From: Thermodesulfobacteriota bacterium
GTDB lineage: Bacteria > Desulfobacterota_D > UBA1144 > Nemesobacterales > UBA2774
DNA: 6,629 nucleotides
Assembly (NCBI GenBank): GCA_035325995.1
Contig: DAOKYU010000030.1
Span: 1-6,629 of the forward strand
Direction: 5' to 3'
The translations under genes and the position numbers were made by a program. Position 1 is the first letter of the stretch. The number at the start of each line of letters is the position of its first letter. Positions 1 through 5,136 of this stretch are shown piece after piece. Under the pieces are notes generated by a model. It was given only the letters and a program-made list of their open reading frames with translations. It made no database searches and had not been told where the DNA came from.

Positions 1-387
1 CTGACGCGCTTCAAGTGACTTTAGCAACTTCGTTGCTACGTCGAAAAAGACACTACGTGTCCCCGGCCCGGCGGCTCGCAGCCGCACGCAATCGAAGTAG
101 CCACCTTCCGCTATAACCTCCAAACGCGCTTCCGATGCATATGCCTCTGAATGTGATTCGTCGAAAATCACACGTACGTGTGTACTTTTGGTCAGTCAAA
201 AGTAGAAAGCCTTATACCGACCTTACCAGTTAAGTATAAAACTTCCCCTTCAGCCACTGGAGACCCCAGCAGTAAACAATCGAAGCGGCAGCGCTTTGCC
301 ATTGCCACCAGCCGCGCTTCAGGTGGTTTTAGCAACTTCGGCGCTACATCGAGAAACACACATGCGTGTGTGGTCAGTCAAAGGTAG
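1..387 (+). repeat. Three diverged copies of a ~120-bp repeat with a shared reading frame
   Basis: The block CGCGCTTC recurs at 5-12, 125-132 and 313-320, each time followed by a related stretch ending in an ACGTGTG-like alternating segment. Copies 2 and 3 also share an upstream CAATCGAAG block (about 89-97 and 278-286) and a downstream GGTCAGTCAAA block (190-200 and 372-382). Copies 1 and 2 lie 120 bp apart; copy 3 is 188 bp from copy 2 because about 68 bp of unrelated sequence intervenes. In copy 2 the segment 184-203 forms a hairpin, ACTTTTG against CAAAAGT. Read in one frame, copy 1 gives RASSDFSNFVATSKKT and copy 3 gives RASGGFSNFGATSRNT, and copies 2 and 3 both end VSQ(K/R)-stop. Copy 2 has an internal stop. 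I see no start signal or ribosome site for the open stretch at 178-387, so I treat this as dispersed repeat DNA or remnants of a repeated small ORF, not as a gene. Copy 1 may continue left of the window. Confidence 0.6.
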
Positions 388-427
388 AGAAGATTTTGTA
401 GTTGCCTTAATGCTCTTTTAAAGCGAG

Positions 428-448
428 ATCCCGGATCAAGTCCGGGAT
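428..448. repeat. Perfect hairpin repeat (ATCCCGGA/TCCGGGAT)
   Basis: ATCCCGGA (428-435) and TCCGGGAT (441-448) form a perfect 8-bp stem around the 5-nt loop TCAAG. Short hairpins of this 'ATCCCGGATCAAG...' type are scattered through intergenic DNA of many bacteria (established knowledge, from memory). It lies about 50 bp beyond the pgpA stop on the minus strand and could help to end that transcript, but no T-run follows in either direction. Confidence 0.6.
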
Positions 449-468
449 GACGGATTAAGAAGGATTCC

Positions 469-493
469 GGCGGAGCACCGAAGGTGCGACGCC
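469..493 (-). terminator. Hairpin with tandem G-A mismatches just after pgpA
   Basis: GGCG (469-472) pairs with CGCC (490-493), and GCACC (475-479) pairs with GGTGC (483-487) around a GAA triloop. The two helices are separated by GA opposite GA (473-474 and 488-489), the arrangement that can form stacked sheared G-A pairs in RNA. The hairpin begins one base past the pgpA stop codon (495-497). On the minus strand it is followed by a moderately T-rich stretch (TTCTTAATC, about 464-454), so it may act as a weak terminator. It also resembles a degenerate copy of the GAGCG...GAATCGGACGC repeat seen elsewhere in this window. Confidence 0.4.
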
Positions 494-494
494 T

Positions 495-947
495 TTACAA
501 CACATACCTCACCACCACCTGAAGCACCACGTTCGCATACACCCCGGCGGCGACGTCGTCCATCACTATCCCCATCCCTCCGCCCAGCCGCTCCAGCCTT
601 CTCGCGGGCGGGGGCTTCGTAATGTCGAACAGCCGGAAGAGGAAAAATCCGAGTACGGCCGACGTCACCGTCACAGGGGCGAAAGCCATCGTCACGAGAT
701 ACCCCGAAACCTCGTCCGCGACTATAAACCCCGGGTCCGTCCTCCCCGACGAGCGCTCCACGACGTCCGAGGCCCACACCGATACCGCGATCACGGCGAC
801 CGTCAGAAGCACATAAACATATGGTGGAGTAAACGAGAAGAGATAATAAAGCGGAATGGCGGCGATGGTGCCGATGGTTCCGGAGCCGTACGGGAAATAA
901 CCCGTCCCGAAGAAAGTCGCGACGAGCTTTGCGGCGCCCTGTTTCAG
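495..947 (-). CDS. pgpA: Phosphatidylglycerophosphatase A, apparent CTG start
   Basis: PgpA is an inner-membrane phosphatase that removes phosphate from phosphatidylglycerol phosphate to give phosphatidylglycerol. The 150-residue product has the family's motifs in order: the N-terminal GTGYFPYGSGTIGT stretch (residues 14-27), an acidic DE pair (78-79), FRLFDITKP (104-112) and GGMGIVMDDVAAG (123-135), with hydrophobic membrane segments near 28-38, 43-60, 83-105 and 133-150. The family is usually about 155-170 residues, so the protein looks complete. The start is unusual. The only sensible codon is CTG at 947-945, which overlaps the ogt TGA as CTGA. GGAAGGGG lies 7 nt upstream. The next usable start upstream, GTG at 1040, would add 31 Arg/Gly-rich residues that are merely the ogt coding sequence in another frame. 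The gene is likely translated by coupling to ogt and is followed by hairpins. Function is confident; the start is inferred. Confidence 0.85.
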   Translation of the reverse strand: MKQGAAKLVATFFGTGYFPYGSGTIGTIAAIPLYYLFSFTPPYVYVLLTVAVIAVSVWASDVVERSSGRTDPGFIVADEVSGYLVTMAFAPVTVTSAVLGFFLFRLFDITKPPPARRLERLGGGMGIVMDDVAAGVYANVVLQVVVRYVL

Positions 948-1435
948 GTGAGCACCCCTTCCACCCTGAGGAGGTCCTTCTTTATATCTATGCCGCCCGT
1001 GTATCCGCCGAGCCCGTCCGACGCGACCACCCTGTGGCACGGGACGACTATCGGCAGCGGATTGACGCCGACGGCGTTGCCGACGGCCCGCGCCGCGCCG
1101 GGCCTGCCGACCTTCTCGGCCAGCTCGCCGTACGTCGTCAGCTTCCCGTAGGGCACGGTCCTCAGCTTTTCCCACACCGCCCTCTGGAACTCAGTCCCCG
1201 ACGTCATGTCCAGCGGCGTCTTGAACTCTGTCAGCATGCCCTCGAAATAAAGCTCGATCTCCCTCGCCATCTCGGCCGCCGGGCCGCCCGGGACGAGCCC
1301 CTGCGGCGCGGTCCTTTCGAGATAGTCCCTGAAGCCCCTCTCCCCGAAGAATATCTTCGAGACGCCCCTCTCCGTCGATGTGACGAAGACCTGCCCTATT
1401 CGCGTGATTACGGAAGAAAAATAAACGTCGCTCAT
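944..1435 (-). CDS. ogt: Methylated-DNA--[protein]-cysteine S-methyltransferase
   Basis: This suicide repair protein moves alkyl groups from O6-alkylguanine (and O4-alkylthymine) in DNA to its own cysteine. The 163-residue product has an N-terminal Ogt/Ada-type domain (about 1-80) and the DNA-binding catalytic domain (about 82-163). The helix-turn-helix region is KLTTYGELAEKVGRPGAARAVG (98-119, split here as KLTTYGELAEK and VGRPGAARAVG), with base-flipping Arg116 and conserved Tyr102. The active site is PCHRV (132-136) with acceptor Cys133, followed by GLGGYTGG (141-148). The ATG at 1435 is chosen because homology begins here; an open frame runs back to 1633 but crosses the divergent promoter region and looks non-coding. 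A purine stretch AAGGGGG lies 15 nt upstream, farther than ideal. The gene's TGA overlaps the start of pgpA, so the two are probably one transcript although their functions are unrelated. Confidence 0.93.
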   Translation of the reverse strand: MSDVYFSSVITRIGQVFVTSTERGVSKIFFGERGFRDYLERTAPQGLVPGGPAAEMAREIELYFEGMLTEFKTPLDMTSGTEFQRAVWEKLRTVPYGKLTTYGELAEKVGRPGAARAVGNAVGVNPLPIVVPCHRVVASDGLGGYTGGIDIKKDLLRVEGVLT

Positions 1436-1466
1436 GGTTATGCGGAATGGCCCCCTTTGCCAAATC

Positions 1467-1494
1467 AGTTTCCACGAGGGGGCGGGGTTGTCAA
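1467..1494 (-). promoter_or_regulatory. Possible ogt-pgpA promoter (perfect -35, poor -10)
   Basis: On the minus strand a perfect TTGACA (1494-1489) is followed after 16 nt by GAAACT (1472-1467), which matches the -10 consensus at only three positions. It lies about 30 nt upstream of the ogt ATG, which is the right place, but the weak -10 keeps this tentative. An activator could compensate; an Ada-type site was not recognised. Confidence 0.3.
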
Positions 1495-1557
1495 GGAATC
1501 CGGGCTTCCCCGCCACGTCGGCCGCGGCAGGGCGCGCGCCGAGGCCCCCGCCAATCC

Positions 1558-1585
1558 TTGAAATTCCCCCCAAAGTACGTAGAAT
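1558..1585 (+). promoter_or_regulatory. Sigma70-type promoter for the SDR gene
   Basis: TTGAAA (1558-1563) and TAGAAT (1580-1585) are separated by 16 nt, each one base off consensus. Transcription would begin near 1592, giving a leader of about 45 nt that carries the ribosome-binding sequence AAGGGAG (1618-1624), 12 nt before the ATG at 1637. Confidence 0.55.
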
Positions 1586-1636
1586 CTCTACAGCTATCGT
1601 GCAATCCCCACACGGATAAGGGAGAAAATACAAAGT

Positions 1637-2440
1637 ATGTCAAAAGGTTTGGAAAACAACTGGGCGCTCATTCTGGGCGCGTCGAGCGGCTTCGGCGAGG
1701 CCGCGGCGATAGAGCTTGCATCGCGCGGTATGAACATCTTCGGCGTCCACCTCGACAGGAAAGGCACGATGCCCAAGGTCGAGGAGATAAAGGAAAAGAT
1801 AAAAAGCCGCGGCAGGCAGGCGAGCTTTTTTAACGTAAACGCCGCCGACGCCGACCAAAGGTCCGAGGTCCTTGGCGAGATCGAGCAGATTCTCGACGAG
1901 CACAAGAACCCCTCGGGCGTCAGGGTGCTGATCCACTCCCTCGCCTTCGGCACGTTAAAGCCCTACATCGCCGGGGACGAAAAGGCGCGCGTCTCCGCGA
2001 AGAACATGGACATGACGCTCGACGTCATGGCGCACAGCCTCGTCTACTGGGCCCAGGAGCTCGTCGCGAGGGGGCTCATGACGGACGGCGGGCGCATATT
2101 CGCCATGACCAGCGCCGGGGGGCACAGGGTATGGCCGACGTACGGGCCTGTATCGGCGTCGAAGGCCGCCCTCGAATCGCACATACGGCAGCTCGCCGTC
2201 GAGCTCTCGAAGCACGGCATCACGGCGAACGCCATACAGGCGGGCGTGACGGAAACCCCGGCACTCAGCAAGATTCCGGGCAACGACGAGATAATCAGGC
2301 ACGCCGTCGAAGTCAATCCCGGCGGCAGGCTCACGACCACCGAAGACGTGGCCAGGGCCATATACGCCCTGTCGTTGCCTGAGACGTCGTGGCTCACGGG
2401 CAACGTTATAAAGGTGGACGGCGGCGAGGACCTTATATAA
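1637..2440 (+). CDS. Enoyl-ACP reductase-like short-chain dehydrogenase (FabI/FabL type)
   Basis: The 267-residue product is a cytoplasmic NAD(P)H-dependent short-chain dehydrogenase of Rossmann fold. The nucleotide-binding motif is GASSGFG (14-20), a GxxxGxG form. The catalytic pair is Tyr169 and Lys176, spaced Y-x6-K (YGPVSASK). That spacing marks the enoyl-ACP reductases FabI and FabL rather than classical SDRs, which use Y-x3-K. VLIHSLAFG (97-105) resembles the FabI 'HSIGF' strand, and NPGGRLTTTEDVARAI (227-242) plus VDGGEDL (260-266) form a typical SDR C-terminus. The combination of a glycine-rich loop of classical/FabL form with Y-x6-K resembles Bacillus FabL. The likely role is the last reduction step of fatty-acid elongation or a related enoyl-thioester reduction, but a different substrate cannot be excluded, and no other fatty-acid gene is nearby. 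It is divergent from ogt, has its own promoter, and ends before a hairpin. The ATG at 1637 is the first in frame with homology. Confidence 0.85.
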   Translation: MSKGLENNWALILGASSGFGEAAAIELASRGMNIFGVHLDRKGTMPKVEEIKEKIKSRGRQASFFNVNAADADQRSEVLGEIEQILDEHKNPSGVRVLIHSLAFGTLKPYIAGDEKARVSAKNMDMTLDVMAHSLVYWAQELVARGLMTDGGRIFAMTSAGGHRVWPTYGPVSASKAALESHIRQLAVELSKHGITANAIQAGVTETPALSKIPGNDEIIRHAVEVNPGGRLTTTEDVARAIYALSLPETSWLTGNVIKVDGGEDLI

Positions 2441-2447
2441 GGAAACA

Positions 2448-2482
2448 GTCAGGCGCGGCTTCTTGCCTGACCCGGTATTTTA
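2448..2482 (+). terminator. Terminator-like hairpin after the SDR gene
   Basis: GTCAGGC (2448-2454) and GCCTGAC (2465-2471) form a perfect 7-bp stem with a 10-nt loop, starting 8 nt after the stop codon. A weak T-rich stretch (TATTTTAGTTT) begins about 5 nt later instead of directly after the stem, so efficiency is uncertain. Confidence 0.5.
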
Positions 2483-2486
2483 GTTT

Positions 2487-2592
2487 GTCATTCCCAATGA
2501 TTTCGAGCGGGCGAGGAATCGGACGCGGTTCATTTACACAACAAGTGTTTATCCGGTACCGCTCGAAACCTGTTTACACATTGGGAATCCAG
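2487..2592. repeat. Inverted-repeat element (REPIN/MITE-like), copy 1
   Basis: The ends CATTCCCAATG (2489-2499) and CATTGGGAATC (2579-2589) are inverted repeats matching at 10 of 11 positions. Inside them TTTCGAGCGG (2501-2510) and CCGCTCGAAA (2559-2568) are perfect 10-bp inverted repeats. The element could therefore fold into one long interrupted hairpin. A second copy in the same orientation lies at about 6430-6547, sharing GAGGAATCGGACGC, GGTACCGCTCGAAACCTG and GGGAATCCAGTCTTTA. There is no open reading frame, so it would be non-autonomous. No target duplication is obvious. Confidence 0.7.
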
Positions 2593-2602
2593 TCTTTATA
2601 AT
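2573..2602 (+). promoter_or_regulatory. Candidate cysS promoter at the edge of the repeat element
   Basis: TTTACA (2573-2578), inside the right arm of the repeat, is followed after 18 nt by a perfect TATAAT (2597-2602) just beyond it. Transcription would start near 2609, giving cysS a leader of about 125 nt that contains another repeat hairpin. In the second copy of the element (near 6540) the corresponding -10 position reads TTTACT, so that copy would not be an equal promoter. An AT-rich TATAAA at 2665-2670 lacks a matching -35. Confidence 0.5.
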
Positions 2603-2604
2603 GT

Positions 2605-2646
2605 GTCGTTGCGAGGGAACGCTTTCCGTGACCGCGGCAATCTCGT
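2605..2646. repeat. Dispersed GTTGCGAG...GCAATCTC repeat in the cysS leader
   Basis: GTTGC (2608-2612) and GCAAT (2637-2641) can pair (one G-T wobble) around an inner helix GGAA/TTCC (2616-2619 with 2624-2627). The arrangement matches the widespread 'ATTGCGAG...GCAATCTC' intergenic repeat type known from many bacterial genomes (from memory). It lies within the predicted cysS leader. I see no T-box features there. Confidence 0.5.
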
Positions 2647-2735
2647 CGTTTTGTTTAATGCTTTTATAAAAACATCGATTCCTTTTGCTGCATGAACGAC
2701 AGGTAAAAGGCCCGATCGGAGAAAAGACAGAAATA

Positions 2736-4175
2736 ATGGCAAAGAAAGTCACACTCTACAACACGCTCTCACAAAAGAAAGAAGAGCTCTCGCCCCTCGG
2801 CGAAGGCAAGATAAAAATGTACGTCTGCGGGCCGACGGTCTACGACTCGGCTCACCTGGGGCACGCCCGCGCGGCGGTCACGTTCGACGTCATTTTCAGG
2901 TTCCTTACGCATATCGGATACGACGTCACATACGCCCGAAACTTCACCGACGTAGACGACAAGATCATACACAAGGCGACACAGACCGGCGCGACGGCAG
3001 ACGAAGTCGCCGAGAAATATATAAAGGAATACAGGGACGACATGGCCTCCATAGGCGTAAAGAGGCCGACCGTAGAGCCCCGCGTAACCGAGCACATGCC
3101 CGAGATCATAGACCTCGTCGGCAGGATAATCGACAAGGGCTACGCCTACACGTCCGGAGGCGACGTATTCTTTTCCGTGAAGAAATTCAAGGGCTACGGC
3201 AAGCTCTCACGTAGAGACCCGGACGACATGCTCGCCGGAACGCGTATCGATATTAACGAATTAAAGGAGGACCCGCTCGACTTCGCGCTGTGGAAGGCCG
3301 CCAAGCCCGGCAAGCCCTTTTGGAAGAGCCCGTGGGGCGACGGCCGGCCCGGCTGGCACATCGAGTGCTCTACGATGAGCATGAAGTATCTCGGCGAGAG
3401 CTTCGACATACACGGCGGAGGGAAAGACCTCATCTTCCCCCACCACGAAAACGAGATAGCGCAGTCAGAGTGTGTTACCGATAAGCAGTTTGCTAAATAC
3501 TGGATTCACAACGGGCTTATTCAAATCAACCGCGAGAAAATGTCCAAGTCCGTCGGCAATATTCTGAACGTAAAGGACGCCGTCGCGACGTGGAACAAGG
3601 AGGCGATAAGGCTCTTCTTCCTCTCGCACCAGTACTTAAACCCCGCCGATTTCTCCGACGTCACAATGAATGAGGCAGAGACCGCACTCGAAAGGCTTTA
3701 TATCACCCTGAAGCGCGCCGGCGACCAGCAGAAGAACGGAAGCGGCGGCGAAGACCCCGAGCTCTCCGGGGCTGCAAGGGCGTTTAAGGAAAAATGGATA
3801 GAGACGATGTGCGACGACTTCAACACGGCGGACGCCATCGGCAGCCTCTTCGAGCTCACGCGCGCCATAAACAGGTCGATAGACGCCCGGGGCTGGACGC
3901 CTTCCCTCACCGAAGCGCTTACCGAAATAAAGCATTTCGGCGGCGTGCTCGGCATACTGGAGTACGACCCGTCCGAATACCTGCAATCGATAAAGCTCCA
4001 GAAGAAAGCCGGGGCGATTTCGAGCGAAGAGATAGAAGGTCTGATAGAGGAAAGGAACGCCGCCCGTAAGGAAAAGAACTGGAAGCGGGCCGACGAGATA
4101 AGGGATTACCTGTCAGACAAGGGAATTCTCCTCGAAGACAAGCCCGAGGGAACTCTCTGGAGGGTGAAGGGCTAG
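2736..4175 (+). CDS. cysS: Cysteinyl-tRNA synthetase
   Basis: This class I aminoacyl-tRNA synthetase charges tRNA-Cys with cysteine in the cytoplasm. The 479-residue product has the normal family length. It shows the ATP-binding HLGH signature (40-43) and KMSKS (268-272). The four zinc ligands that read cysteine are all present: Cys31 in VCGPTVYD, Cys211 in HIECSTMS, His236 and Glu240 in HHENEIAQSE. DFNTADAIG (361-369) is typical of the helical DALR-type domain, and a C-terminal anticodon-binding region runs from about 425 to 479. The ATG at 2736 is chosen because MAKKVTLYNTL matches usual CysS N-termini; the TTG at 2685 would add 17 residues without family character. GGAG at 2718-2721 lies 14 nt before the ATG, rather far for a ribosome site. 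The gene stands alone, probably transcribed from the promoter at 2573-2602, and converges with the small gene at 4256-4540. Confidence 0.96.
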   Translation: MAKKVTLYNTLSQKKEELSPLGEGKIKMYVCGPTVYDSAHLGHARAAVTFDVIFRFLTHIGYDVTYARNFTDVDDKIIHKATQTGATADEVAEKYIKEYRDDMASIGVKRPTVEPRVTEHMPEIIDLVGRIIDKGYAYTSGGDVFFSVKKFKGYGKLSRRDPDDMLAGTRIDINELKEDPLDFALWKAAKPGKPFWKSPWGDGRPGWHIECSTMSMKYLGESFDIHGGGKDLIFPHHENEIAQSECVTDKQFAKYWIHNGLIQINREKMSKSVGNILNVKDAVATWNKEAIRLFFLSHQYLNPADFSDVTMNEAETALERLYITLKRAGDQQKNGSGGEDPELSGAARAFKEKWIETMCDDFNTADAIGSLFELTRAINRSIDARGWTPSLTEALTEIKHFGGVLGILEYDPSEYLQSIKLQKKAGAISSEEIEGLIEERNAARKEKNWKRADEIRDYLSDKGILLEDKPEGTLWRVKG

Positions 4176-4255
4176 GCACCCGGACCGGATAAGGGGACAT
4201 TCCGCCCGTTAACCCCCATCCTTCACGATAAGGAAGCCCCGGGAATCACTCCCTT

Positions 4256-4540
4256 TTACTTCGCCATCCCGGCGTAAGTAACGGGCCTCGTATCGCCGAA
4301 CGTATTGACGAGCGTGTCCATGAACTCCTGCGTATGGTCGAAGCAGAAGTGATAGGTCAGCGTCTCCCTTCCGCCGCGGCTCGAAACGGTAATCTGCTCG
4401 TAATGCCTGCTACAAAGGTCCTTCTGACAAAGCGCGCACGACTTTATAGACATCCTCTCCCCCTCGCTCTTACACCTCTCGCCGTCGTCGTGCACGTGGT
4501 CGCACTGGAATATTTCAACGGATATCGTCTTGCTGGACAT
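4256..4540 (-). CDS. Small Cys/His-rich putative zinc-binding protein (paralogue A)
   Basis: I do not recognise this 94-residue protein as a named family. It carries Cys13, His15, Cys23, Cys35, Cys38, Cys43, His46, Cys66 and His69. The core is C-x2-C-x4-C-x2-H (CALCQKDLCSRH, 35-46), preceded by QCDHVHDDGERC (12-23) and followed by FCFDH (65-69). These are enough ligands for two zinc ions in a B-box-like or treble-clef arrangement (inference). The tail ends FGDTRPV. There is no signal peptide or membrane segment, so it is probably cytoplasmic. The ATG at 4540 has a full AGGAGG (4556-4551) 10 nt upstream, a strong ribosome site. It is a tandem duplicate of the gene at 4686-4979, which lies upstream on the same strand, and has its own promoter (4640-4668). 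It converges with cysS, whose stop is 80 bp away. Function unknown; protein binding or regulation is possible. Confidence 0.8.
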   Translation of the reverse strand: MSSKTISVEIFQCDHVHDDGERCKSEGERMSIKSCALCQKDLCSRHYEQITVSSRGGRETLTYHFCFDHTQEFMDTLVNTFGDTRPVTYAGMAK

Positions 4541-4566
4541 CTTGGAAAAACCTCCTGTGAATGCTG

Positions 4567-4591
4567 CGCCCGGGCGTCTCGCGCCCCGGCG
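4567..4591 (-). promoter_or_regulatory. GC hairpin in the leader of paralogue A
   Basis: CGCCCGGGCG (4567-4576) and CGCCCCGGCG (4582-4591) pair over 10 positions with a single C-C mismatch around the loop TCTCG. It lies in the ~93-nt leader between the predicted start near 4633 and the ATG at 4540, about 10 nt ahead of the ribosome site. Paralogue B has a leader of only about 30 nt and no such hairpin. It may affect mRNA stability or translation; no T-run follows, so it is not a standard terminator. Confidence 0.4.
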
Positions 4592-4639
4592 TTTACCTCG
4601 TGGGCCTGTAATTAAAGTTTACCGCCCCCCGCAAGACAG

Positions 4640-4668
4640 ATTAAACTAAATCGCGCGGAATAAGTCAA
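4640..4668 (-). promoter_or_regulatory. Sigma70 promoter of paralogue A
   Basis: On the minus strand TTGACT (4668-4663) and TTTAAT (4645-4640) are separated by exactly 17 nt, each close to consensus. The -35 begins 17 bp past the stop codon of paralogue B. Hexamers and spacing are the same as in the promoter of paralogue B, including a shared TATTGACTT context. Confidence 0.7.
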
Positions 4669-4685
4669 TATTCTTTTCCGGGGGG

Positions 4686-4979
4686 CTAGTTGAGCGTAAC
4701 CCCATAACCCGTCTGCGGCACGGGCCTCGTGTTCCCGAATTTAAGGGCCAGCGTCTCCAGGAACTCGTCCGTATGATGCGGGCAGAAGTAATAGGTAAAG
4801 TAATCCCTCGTGCCGTGTACGGTGACCGTCGAAAGCTCGTAATGCTTTATGCAGAGGTCCTTCCCGCATAAGCTGCAGGTTCTTATCGCCTCCCGGTCGC
4901 CGTCCCGCTCACACCTCCCGCCGCCCTCGTCCACGTGATCGCACTGGAATAATTCGATCTGGATCGTTTTCTTCGACAT
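4686..4979 (-). CDS. Small Cys/His-rich putative zinc-binding protein (paralogue B)
   Basis: This 97-residue protein aligns without gaps to its neighbour over about 87 residues. Shared stretches include FQCDHV (11-16), KDLC-x2-HYE (40-48) and the F-G-x-TRPV ending (81-87). Cys13, His15, Cys23, Cys35, Cys38, Cys43, His46, Cys66 and His69 occupy identical positions, while many other residues differ, so selection seems to hold the metal-site framework. It has no signal peptide or membrane segment. The ATG at 4979 is preferred over one at 5039: GGAG (4989-4986) lies 6 nt upstream, the N-terminus then matches paralogue A (MS-x-KTI), and the longer form would begin at the -35 box of the predicted promoter. 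It is divergent from the radical SAM gene with 157 bp between start codons. No terminator is visible after it, so transcripts could also run into paralogue A. Function unknown. Confidence 0.8.
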   Translation of the reverse strand: MSKKTIQIELFQCDHVDEGGGRCERDGDREAIRTCSLCGKDLCIKHYELSTVTVHGTRDYFTYYFCPHHTDEFLETLALKFGNTRPVPQTGYGVTLN

Positions 4980-5015
4980 CCCTTTCTCCGGGCCGCGTCG
5001 GCCGCGCCTCTCTCT

Positions 5016-5044
5016 ATTAAAGTAGATAACCTCCGGCAAGTCAA
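5016..5044 (-). promoter_or_regulatory. Sigma70 promoter of paralogue B
   Basis: On the minus strand TTGACT (5044-5039) and TTTAAT (5021-5016) are separated by 17 nt. Transcription would begin near 5009, leaving about a 30-nt leader with the GGAG ribosome site. The palindrome CCCGCGGG (5055-5062) lies just upstream, between this promoter and the divergent one for the radical SAM gene, and could be an operator (speculative). Confidence 0.7.
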
Positions 5045-5099
5045 TACATTTTTGCCCGCGGGGGCTCTCCGGCCCGTCTTCCCGAAGTTAAACCGCAGC

Positions 5100-5128
5100 T
5101 TGAAAATACCCCGCCTCTAATGTATAAA
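5100..5128 (+). promoter_or_regulatory. Sigma70 promoter giving a probably leaderless radical SAM mRNA
   Basis: TTGAAA (5100-5105), a 17-nt spacer and TATAAA (5123-5128) form a strong sigma70-type promoter. The -10 box ends 8 nt before the ATG at 5137, so transcription would begin at or within a few bases of the start codon. No correctly spaced ribosome-binding sequence exists; AAGG (5133-5136) abuts the ATG directly. Confidence 0.65.
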
Positions 5129-5136
5129 TCTTAAGG

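Noticed and set aside
178..387. 69-residue small protein gene
   Set aside because: It runs through repeat copies, has no ribosome site, and related copies in the same region contain stops.
948..1175. N-terminal extension of pgpA to the ATG at 1175 (226 residues in total)
   Set aside because: The added part is very Arg/Gly-rich and is just the ogt coding sequence in another frame; the Ogt active-site region is clearly real there.
1436..1633. Longer ogt start at 1633
   Set aside because: The extra 66 residues have no family similarity, cover the divergent promoter region and overlap the neighbouring promoter and ribosome site.
2685..2735. TTG start for cysS adding 17 residues
   Set aside because: The ATG at 2736 matches usual CysS N-termini and the added residues carry no family character.
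2603..2735. T-box or other riboswitch in the cysS leader
   Set aside because: No T-box sequence or specifier-loop arrangement seen; the structure there is explained by a common dispersed repeat.
4176..4255. Bidirectional terminator between cysS and the small gene
   Set aside because: Only 4-bp stems (such as GGGA/TCCC near a short TTTT) could be found, too weak to report.
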